In this document: positions 1 to 6,000 of the stretch, in pieces
Layout: each line of letters starts with the position of its first letter
Position numbering within the stretch: the stretch's first letter is position 1
Origin: JBDRGC01 sp043818215
GTDB taxonomy: Bacteria; Chloroflexota; Anaerolineae; Anaerolineales; UBA11858
Length of the DNA stretch: 11,399 bases
Direction: 5' to 3'
NCBI GenBank assembly: GCA_043818215.1
Contig: JBDRGC010000262.1
Span: 1-11,399, forward strand
Translations under genes and position numbers: made by a program
Notes under the pieces: generated by a model
What the model saw: only the letters and a program-made list of their open reading frames with translations
The model's database searches: none
What the model was told of the DNA's origin: nothing

Positions 1-1
1 C

Positions 2-280
2 GATGTGGCAAAGCTGGATTTTGTACGCAGCACCCGTGTCCGCGGCTCTCGAACCGTGGAAGTCTTTGTCACGGAGGGGAGTGACACCCTTACATTGACC
101 TGGATGGCGGGTCTCGATTTGGCTGTATTTCAGAGTTTGCCGCTTGAAATCGACCACTTGCCGAAGGGATGGTGGCGGGCTGGCACCGACATCTCCCCCC
201 CAGGATTGGGGGCCAGAGGGCGTGAGGCCACGGGTCGGCGGTCGGCGGTCAGCGATCAGCGGTCGGCACCCCCCCCTTGA
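2..280 (+). CDS. C-terminal part of an unrecognised protein (cut by left edge)
   Basis: The reading frame is open from the left edge to the TGA at 278-280, giving about 92 residues. A GTG at 5-7 is the first possible start inside the window, but there is no room to see a ribosome binding site, so this is more likely the tail of a longer gene. The first ~60 residues look protein-like (beta-rich, with a TLTLTWMAGL stretch and a GWWRAG turn). I do not recognise a family. The last ~30 codons are read through two repetitive DNA stretches, a C7/G5 hairpin (195-212) and a CGGTCGGC-type simple repeat (about 234-267). That end is Arg/Gly/Pro-rich and may be a late extension of the protein. The stop codon overlaps the -35 box of the next gene's promoter. 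Confidence 0.4.
   Translation, partial: DVAKLDFVRSTRVRGSRTVEVFVTEGSDTLTLTWMAGLDLAVFQSLPLEIDHLPKGWWRAGTDISPPGLGARGREATGRRSAVSDQRSAPPP
195..212. repeat. C-run/G-run hairpin
   Basis: Seven Cs (195-201), the loop AGGATT and five Gs (208-212) can form a short GC-only stem. No T-run follows, so it is not a convincing terminator. The sequence and its downstream flank (GAGGGCG) resemble the hairpin at 9496-9512 followed by GGGGGGCG, which suggests a small dispersed repeat. Here it lies inside the reading frame of the partial gene. Confidence 0.5.
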
Positions 281-305
281 CAGCCTGCACGCCAGGAAGT
301 ATATT
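277..305 (+). promoter_or_regulatory. sigma70-type promoter of the ATPase gene
   Basis: A perfect TTGACA (277-282) is separated by exactly 17 nt from TATATT (300-305), five of six matches to the TATAAT consensus. Transcription would start near 312 and leave a leader of about 40 nt before the ATPase start. The -35 box overlaps the stop codon of the preceding partial gene, so the ATPase is probably transcribed on its own. This rests on sequence match only. Confidence 0.7.
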
Positions 306-341
306 TAGCCCAATTGCACTATAGCCCATAAGCACTAAAAC

Positions 342-348
342 AAAGGAG
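342..348 (+). promoter_or_regulatory. ribosome binding site AAAGGAG of the ATPase
   Basis: AAAGGAG is a strong Shine-Dalgarno sequence. Its spacing favours initiation at TTG 354 (5 nt) over GTG 351 (2 nt), so the true N-terminus may be one residue shorter than the longest frame. Confidence 0.6.
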
Positions 349-350
349 CA

Positions 351-2006
351 GTGTTGACCATCTTCTACCCCCCTCACCTCCGCGCTCTCTTCACCGACCG
401 GGAGCGAGAACTAGATCTGCTGCAACATGCCGCCACCAGCCTGGCCCAGGGCCGTCCACGCCACTTGGCACTCTTCGGCCTGCGGCGGATTGGCAAAACG
501 CTCCTGCTCCTGGAGCACCTCACTCGTCTGATCGAGACATCTCCCCTCGGGCCTGTCCGTCCAGTGTATGTAGATTTCGAGGAATTGGTGACCTCGCCCG
601 AACTGTTCAGCCGGCGGTACATCGGTTTAGTTTGTTTCTGGGCGCTCACCCAGGGAGAGGGGCAGATCGAAGATTTTCTCACCCCTACCGCCCTGTTGGG
701 TGGGCCGGCGGCTGGCCTGCGCGCAGTCGCCCAAACCCTGGCTGCGCTTGAGTCCGCTCGTGATGATCCCGCTACTCAAGTCACGCTGGCGCTGGATTTT
801 CCCGAAAAACTGGCTGCCGAATTAGACTGCCGGTTGCTGCTCTTGCTGGATGAATTCACAGAACTCGCCGTTTTGGGCAACTATCCCACTGTAAGACGCC
901 CCAAGCACATCTTCAGGGCAGCCATGCAGCGACATGGACGATTGGGTTACGTTATCGCCGCGTCTGCGATCAGTGCCATGCAGGAGTTGATCCAAGATGG
1001 CAGCTCACCGCTTTTCTTACAATTCGAACTTTTGGAAATCTCTCGCTTTCCTTCAGATGCCACCCTCGAATTGATGGAACGCATTCTGGGAGGCACACCC
1101 GCTCCTGGGAGCGGACGGCGATTGCATCAACTGAGTGGGGGCCACCCTTTCTACATTCACGCCATAGTTGCGCGTCTGGCCGAATTGGATCGTCCCGTCT
1201 CCGAGATTGAAGCGGAGGATGTGCTGCAAGCTTTCATGTTGGAGACCCTGAGCCGCAGGGGGCAGATTTACAACTACTGCCGTTACCTCTATGACGTATC
1301 CTTACAGCATGCCCGGGGGTACGGCATCCTCAAAGCCATTCTGCAGGTTCTGGCCGAGGAGGAGGGATTGACGTTGAGCGAATTGGCCCGCCGCATCCAC
1401 AAGACAGCGCCAACCACGCGGGGATACCTGCGAGCACTACAAGAAGTGGATATTGTCGCCGAGAGTGAGGGGGCTTACTACTACCGGGATGCGGTGCTGC
1501 GCTATTGGGCAGCCAATACCGTCCGGGGCATCGAAGTGGATCCTTTTGCGACCCGGAGCGCATTGGCTCCCTTGATCGTTGACCTGGAAGCCCGGCACAG
1601 CCGCCTGGCTACCGAGCTTGGCCGGGCCAAGGAGAGTCAGGTGCGGGAGGTGCTGCGTCAATTGGCAGGGCGGCAGGTTAATGGCGTGCTTCTGGGCGCG
1701 AGTGGTATCGTGCAGATGCCAGCTTTCACCCGGGTTGCTCCTTACCGCTCACCTGACGGCCAGATCGAAGTGGACGCGCTGGCTGAAAATCACGAGAGCT
1801 GGGTTGTAGAGGTAAAGTGGCGAGGAAAAGTGGCCGGCGGGAAGGAATTGGCGGCCCTGTTGCATAAGGCGCAAACCCTGAACGCCAAACCGTGGTTTAT
1901 CAGCCGGAGTGGGTTTACCCCAGATGCGCGCTCCTTTGCTGCACAGCATAATATTTATATTTCCACTCGTGCCGATTTGGAAAAGTTGGCCGCGCATAAT
2001 ACCTGA
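351..2006 (+). CDS. ATPase_2-type AAA+ ATPase with winged helix and C-terminal PD-(D/E)XK nuclease-like domain
   Basis: This 551-residue protein has the architecture of the archaeal-style ATPase_2 family (STAND/AAA+ type). The N-terminal ATPase has Walker A GLRRIGKT at residues 43-50 and Walker B LLLLLDE at 162-168. A winged-helix region spans roughly 325-385 (LTLSELARRIHKT, then RGYLRALQEVDIV). The C-terminal part (about 425-540) resembles the DUF234/restriction-endonuclease-like fold: D475 lies in EVDAL, E487 and K489 in VVEVKW, and a helix with E428/E433 precedes them, a plausible D...ExK catalytic set. There is no signal peptide, so it should be cytosolic. The start is uncertain: AAAGGAG (342-348) is only 2 nt from GTG 351 but 5 nt from TTG 354, which would remove one residue. 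It has its own promoter and no operon partner. Proteins of this family are mostly uncharacterised; ATP-driven DNA-related or defence roles are often suggested, but the substrate is unknown. Confidence 0.88.
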   Translation: MLTIFYPPHLRALFTDRERELDLLQHAATSLAQGRPRHLALFGLRRIGKTLLLLEHLTRLIETSPLGPVRPVYVDFEELVTSPELFSRRYIGLVCFWALTQGEGQIEDFLTPTALLGGPAAGLRAVAQTLAALESARDDPATQVTLALDFPEKLAAELDCRLLLLLDEFTELAVLGNYPTVRRPKHIFRAAMQRHGRLGYVIAASAISAMQELIQDGSSPLFLQFELLEISRFPSDATLELMERILGGTPAPGSGRRLHQLSGGHPFYIHAIVARLAELDRPVSEIEAEDVLQAFMLETLSRRGQIYNYCRYLYDVSLQHARGYGILKAILQVLAEEEGLTLSELARRIHKTAPTTRGYLRALQEVDIVAESEGAYYYRDAVLRYWAANTVRGIEVDPFATRSALAPLIVDLEARHSRLATELGRAKESQVREVLRQLAGRQVNGVLLGASGIVQMPAFTRVAPYRSPDGQIEVDALAENHESWVVEVKWRGKVAGGKELAALLHKAQTLNAKPWFISRSGFTPDARSFAAQHNIYISTRADLEKLAAHNT

Positions 2007-2020
2007 GGGATGGGGATTGA

Positions 2021-2163
2021 TTGTGTCTTACTAAACTGGTGACATATTCCTGAACAAATACCGCATCGAAGCGTTGATCGGCCGCGGTGCGGTTGACGAA
2101 GTTTACTGCGCTCGGCACCCGGCTATGAACTCAACGCGCGATCAAAGCCAAAACACCGAATGA
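2021..2163 (+). pseudogene. Remnant of a Hanks-type Ser/Thr protein kinase N-terminus
   Basis: From 2038 the frame reads GDIFLNKYRIEALIGRG and then AVDEVYCARHPAMNST. This is the start of a bacterial Ser/Thr kinase domain: the KYRIEALIGRG strand and the glycine-rich loop (normally GRGGMGEVY, here GRGAVDEVY). The invariant lysine motif AIK follows at 2138-2146 but in the +1 frame, so one frameshift lies between subdomains I and II. A second shift is needed before 2038 to join a possible start at TTG 2021 (MCLTKL), because TAA 2032-2034 stops the main frame. Nothing after subdomain II is recognisable; stops follow at 2161 and shortly after in the other frame. Only about 45 residues of a 260-residue catalytic domain remain, so it is a dead fragment. 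It begins 15 nt after the ATPase stop. Confidence 0.65.
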
Positions 2164-2182
2164 ATCCGGCGTCTAGTACAGG

Positions 2183-2204
2183 AAACCTGCTTCAAGCAGG
2201 TTTT
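2183..2204 (+). terminator. Probable rho-independent terminator after the ATPase
   Basis: AAACCTGC (2183-2190) pairs with GCAGGTTT (2196-2203) across the loop TTCAA, and the stem runs into TTTT (2201-2204). The T-run is short and the hairpin lies about 180 nt after the ATPase stop, beyond the kinase remnant. It may be the original terminator of the kinase gene or of the joint unit. Confidence 0.5.
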
Positions 2205-2213
2205 ACGTTGCAG

Positions 2214-2233
2214 GCCGTGAATTCATTCATGGC
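2214..2233. repeat. Near-perfect palindrome with CCGTGAAT core
   Basis: CCGTGAAT (2215-2222) faces ATTCATGG (2225-2232) with one mismatch and a 2-nt centre. The CCGTGAAT half matches the terminal repeats of the element at 2544-2944 (CCCGTGAATGAA), so it may be a degraded end of a related element. Confidence 0.35.
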
Positions 2234-2397
2234 TGCGGGGCGGCGGGCTTTGAATCCTGTCTTCTTGATCGTGCCACATTATTCTCTATCAGGGAATTTT
2301 CATAATAATCAGAGACTTAGTCACCCTTCCTTCTTCATGTCTGGTGCAGTTTCGGTGCAAATGCTGTACTACGGTATGGAATTTGTAGATACTATAT

Positions 2398-2426
2398 AAA
2401 AAATCACCCCCATATATGGGGGTGAT
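2398..2426 (-). terminator. Perfect 24-bp palindrome, terminator-like on the minus strand
   Basis: ATCACCCCC (2403-2411), the centre ATATAT and GGGGGTGAT (2418-2426) form a perfect palindrome. Read on the minus strand, the stem is followed by a run of six Ts (complement of 2398-2403), as in an intrinsic terminator. On the plus strand GTAGAAAAA follows, so it would work only leftward. No minus-strand gene ends close by; the nearest ends at 3080, with other DNA between. It could be an orphaned terminator or a palindromic repeat. Confidence 0.45.
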
Positions 2427-2454
2427 GTAGAAAAAAAGCCGCTATATAGGGGTA

Positions 2455-2481
2455 GTAGACACAGTGGATATAGTAGATAAT
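2455..2481 (+). repeat. Three units of a degenerate 9-bp tandem repeat
   Basis: GTAGACACA, GTGGATATA and GTAGATAAT follow one another in a 9-bp period. They match the GTARACARG units that form the much longer array at 10898-11005. The repeat sits directly before the tRNA 3' half, in the place where the 5' half of a tRNA should be. Confidence 0.5.
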
Positions 2482-2488
2482 CAATCAA

Positions 2489-2537
2489 TCTCCTTTACAC
2501 AGAGGAGGTCGCAGGTTCGAGTCCTGTTCCGCCTACT
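2489..2537 (+). pseudogene. 3' half of a tRNA, tRNA-Val(TAC)-like
   Basis: The sequence can be read as tRNA positions 27 to the 3' end. Anticodon arm: TCTCC (2489-2493), 7-nt loop TTTACAC (2494-2500) with T33, anticodon TAC and A37, then AGAGG (2501-2505); four of five stem pairs form. Variable loop: AGGTC (2506-2510). T-arm: GCAGG (2511-2515), loop TTCGAGT, CCTGT (2523-2527), five pairs. Acceptor 3' strand: TCCGCCT (2528-2534), then A and CTA instead of CCA. The matching acceptor 5' strand AGGCGGA and a D-arm are absent upstream; the best 5' candidate near 2462-2469 pairs at five of seven positions but has no D-stem, and it is made of the 9-bp repeat. Not a working tRNA. Most likely an integration scar or a decayed gene. 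Confidence 0.7.
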
Positions 2538-2543
2538 AAACCT

Positions 2544-2944
2544 CAATACCCGTGAATGAAACGATTTTGATATGATTGGGTGCTGGAAAACACTACAACG
2601 AATTGGGGAATGGAACGAATTCTCCTTGCTGCCCACTGGAGAAGACGAGCAGGGCGCGTTCCCGAATTTACGGCCGGCTGATTGCCTTCCTGTAGCCGGG
2701 ATTTCGCAATCCCGCAGCCACGAGATTGTGAAATCTCGGCTACAAAGTGGTATAAGCGCGTATCCAACAGCATTATATCGGACGGGAATAGCCGCAGAAC
2801 GCTGCTACTGTGTATCGCGCGTGAAAACGGGAATGCGCCCAGACGAGTAGCAATGGAAACTGGGGCGGCTTATGCACTCAATTCGTTTTTTTCGAAATTC
2901 GTTGTAGTCTTGCGCCAGATGGGAAAATTCATTCACGGGTATTG
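2544..2944. mobile_element. MITE-like element, ~400 bp nested inverted repeat
   Basis: The ends are perfect 17-bp inverted repeats: CAATACCCGTGAATGAA (2544-2560) and its complement (2928-2944). Inner blocks continue in mirror order about the centre near 2747: ACTACAACGAATT 2592-2604 with 2896-2908 (13/13), AACGAATT 2614-2621 with 2880-2887 (8/8), and GGGCGCGTTCCCG 2652-2664 with 2828-2840 (12/13). The heptamer ACTAAAC lies just outside both ends (2535-2541 and 2946-2952) and may be a target-site duplication, although 1-2 nt separate it from the repeats. No transposase frame is present; the short open frames inside have no protein character. It lies directly after the tRNA 3' half. Confidence 0.65.
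2691..2744. repeat. REP-like double hairpin (two 24-bp inverted arms)
   Basis: TGTAGCC (2691-2697) and GGCTACA (2738-2744) close a unit holding two hairpins: CGGGATT-TCGC-AATCCCG (2697-2714) and CGAGATT-GTGA-AATCTCG (2721-2738), separated by CAGCCA. The two 24-bp arms are inverted copies of each other with three differences, all transitions that keep each hairpin paired (GGGATT/AATCCC versus GAGATT/AATCTC). That paired change suggests selection for structure. It lies left of the centre of the 2544-2944 element, so it may be a separate insertion into its left arm. The form recalls BIME/REP pairs. Confidence 0.65.
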
Positions 2945-2948
2945 CACT

Positions 2949-2975
2949 AAACACCCCCCATCTGGGGGGTGTTTT
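2949..2975. terminator. Bidirectional terminator-like hairpin after the macroglobulin gene
   Basis: AAACACCCCCCA (2949-2960) pairs with TGGGGGGTGTTT (2963-2974), a 12-bp stem around TC (in practice a slightly shorter stem with a 4-nt loop). On the plus strand TTTT then GATTT follows; on the minus strand the stem runs into TTT only. It is the first strong hairpin beyond the macroglobulin stop, about 105 nt downstream, and is the best candidate for ending that minus-strand transcript. Confidence 0.5.
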
Positions 2976-3079
2976 GATTTGCGCATCACAGGGTTGTGCA
3001 TGACGCCTGATACCGTTCCTTCGCAAAAGTCGCCACTACAAACCTGCTCCACGTGGCAATGACGCTCAAACGGGATTGG

Positions 3080-6000
3080 CTACTCCACGATCACCCAATC
3101 GCTGCCGCTGCGACCGAATACCTCCGGCGAGTACATCTCTTCCGCTTTGGCAGGGGGCACGATGAAGGTACCCGGTGTGGTGGCACGGGCGATGTAAGTA
3201 TATTCGTACACTCCCTCCCACAGCAGCGAGGTAAAGGCTTCGGCGCGTTCGTCGCGCATATTCTGGTGCTCGTACCAGGGGTACCACCACCACCAACCGT
3301 AACGGTAGTCTGCACTGTTGGGGTCCTGCGGGGTGCTGCCGGAGACAGCCAGCGACGGGTTGACGATTTCCAGCCCGGCGGGCAGCGGATCGACCAGGGC
3401 GACGTGATAGCGGCGATTATCGGCCACCATCGTCAGGCGCACCTGCACGCGTGCCCCGGCTTTGATATGCCAGACACCTTCCTCGTCCCGGGTCACATCC
3501 CCGGGGTCATCCACCGCTTCGTAAACCCGCTGGACGACAAAACCCATATCCAACGGCTCCAGATTCAGGTCAGTGGGGGCATAGCTCAACCCCAGGCGGT
3601 AGTACAGCCGCCCCGGGCCGTCTTTGCTCAAGATCAGGTCTTGGGTCACGCCGCCGCCCAGTGATTCATCGACCAAGTAAGCCATCGGAATTTCAGTCTC
3701 GTGCCGCTCGGTGGTGTAGCCCTCGTATTCATGCGCACCGGCGTAGGTATCACCCAGCCAGATGCGGGCCACGAAGTCGGGGGTCTGTGCTTCGAAAGTG
3801 TTGAAGTAGCGGTCGAGGGCCAGCAAAACGAAGACATTCTCCTGCGTATTGCCCCAGTGACCTTTGGTGCGGTGCGCCAACAGCCCATTGACCAGCTTGG
3901 GGATCAGGTCGCCCTGGGGGTCGTCGGCGATCAACACATCCAGCAAAATGGCATCCGTGCGCCGGTTCGAACTCAGCAGCAGGTAAGTTTGATCATCGTA
4001 GTTGATAGTAAAGTTGGCCGCCCCGGGTGTTTCCACCGCCCGGTTATTAATGTAAGTGCGGATGGCCTCCAACTCGGTGCCGGAGCCGGGATCGTCCACC
4101 AACACCTGCCAAATCCAGCCGATGGCATCCAGAGAGAGTTCTTCCAGCCCGGCATCATTGAGCAGGGTTCTGGCTTTAGCCGTGTCGCGGTCGCCCATCA
4201 GGTTACGCACGTAGAGGGCGTAAGCGCTGAGTGTCTGGCGGGTGCGCAGGCTGTACCAGTAGGGGTAATGGCTCTCGATATCTTGCAGGTAATAGAGTGC
4301 CTGCTGTTGCATGTCTTCGGGCACGTCGAAGCCCTTGAGTTTGGCTCGCTGCAAGGCGTGCGCCACGTGGATGGTGTTGAAGGGGATCGAATCCTGACCG
4401 CGCCGCCAGTAGGGCCAGCCGCCATCCCAGTTTTGCATTCCTCGTAAGCGCTCGATATCGCGCTGAACCGCGGCCTCCATTGCCTCGGGGGAGGGCAGGC
4501 CATCAGCTTCGAAGGCCGTCAGCACATCACGCAAGGCAGCGATGCCCAGGATGCGCGAACTCAACTGCTCGGTACACTCGAAGCGGTACGCGGTCAGATA
4601 AAGCACCGCGTCGGTGAGGGCTTGCAGCGCGGTGGAAGAAGTGCTGATTTCCAGGCCGCCGAACTGCGGGAAGACATTGTTGGGAGCAGCCACCGGTTGG
4701 GCTACTGCCCCTTCGTCGACCACGCCGTAAGTGGCGAAGGCCTCGGTGGTTGCCGGGGTGTAGACTGGCAATTCTACCGTGGCCGCGTCGGCGTAATCGC
4801 CCGACACCGCCGCGATTTGGAAACGGGCTAAGCCCGCCATCTCCGTTGACGCCGGGAAACGCACTTCGATGCGATCGTTGGCTGGGACGGTGACGCGCAG
4901 CCCCGCGCCATCGGTCAGCTCGATATTGGTGGCTTCGACGACCACGTCTACCGTCAAATCGCCATCGGTCTGATTTTGCAGCACCACCGGTAGCTCGAAC
5001 TGGTCGCCAAAGTTGAGGAAGCGGGGTGCGGAGGGGCGTACCATCAGCGGCAGGCGGGCGGTCAGATTAGCTTCGGCTGAACCGAACTTGCCCCCGCCCG
5101 CGTCCACTGCCACGACCATCACCCGGTAGCGGGTCAGGTTGTCAGGCAGCGACACCTCCACGATGGCTTCACCGTTGGCATCGGTACGCACTGTGGGGGC
5201 AAAGGTCGCCAGCGGATTGAAGTCGCTACGCACCATAATGGCTTCAGGCTCAAGCGCGGCTCCTGCTCCGCTTGCATCCAGCGCCATTTCTTCCATCGGT
5301 GCAGCCGCGGGCATTTCCATCGTTATCCCCTCTTCCATTTCTCCCATCTTTTCGACTTCAACGGTTTCAACAACCTGGGTAGCTTCAGCCAGGGCCAACG
5401 GATTGACCAGAATGATGCTGGCGCGGCCGTAAGTGCTGCTGAGATCAGCCGGTCGATCTGAATAGAAAACGGAAACGGGGTCAGCAAGTTGGTAGTTGGT
5501 CAGGGCTAAGATAGCTTCATCGACCACGACTACGGCCAACTCGGCATCAGCTACGGGCAGGCCGTTAGCATCCTTCAAGACGAGGGCAATACTTGTTTCG
5601 CCGCCGGGTTCCAACTCCGTCTCGGCAGGCGTCACTTGCAGGGCGAGGGTGCGTTGCAGCGGGGGGATGCTCAGGTTGAGCTGGCCGCTGGCGTAGGCTG
5701 GCCGCGGTGGCACATCGGCGACGGCCTCGCCGGCGTCATCCGTGCGGGGCGCAGAACCGACCACATCGACCTGGACTTGCAGGTTGGGGATGTACTCCTC
5801 TTTTATGGGCACTTGCAGGGTGAGGCTGCCATCCGTGATGACGAACCGCTCGGTGTACAGGATTCCGCTGCGGCTGACGGTCAGTAAGCCCTCGGCGGGA
5901 ACGAAGGGAGTCTGCACCAGGATTTCGGCCACATCTCCCGGCTGGTAAGTTTCCTTGTCCGGGATGAGGGTGACGGTTTCCTGCTCGACTTCCCGCGAGG

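Noticed and set aside
2462..2537. A complete functional tRNA
   Set aside because: The length would fit and five of seven acceptor pairs form, but there is no D-stem, the first two acceptor pairs fail, and the 5' half is made of the 9-bp repeat.
2572..3062. Open frames of 76-126 codons inside the MITE-like element
   Set aside because: They cross the double hairpin and terminal repeats, overlap on both strands and show no transposase or other motif.
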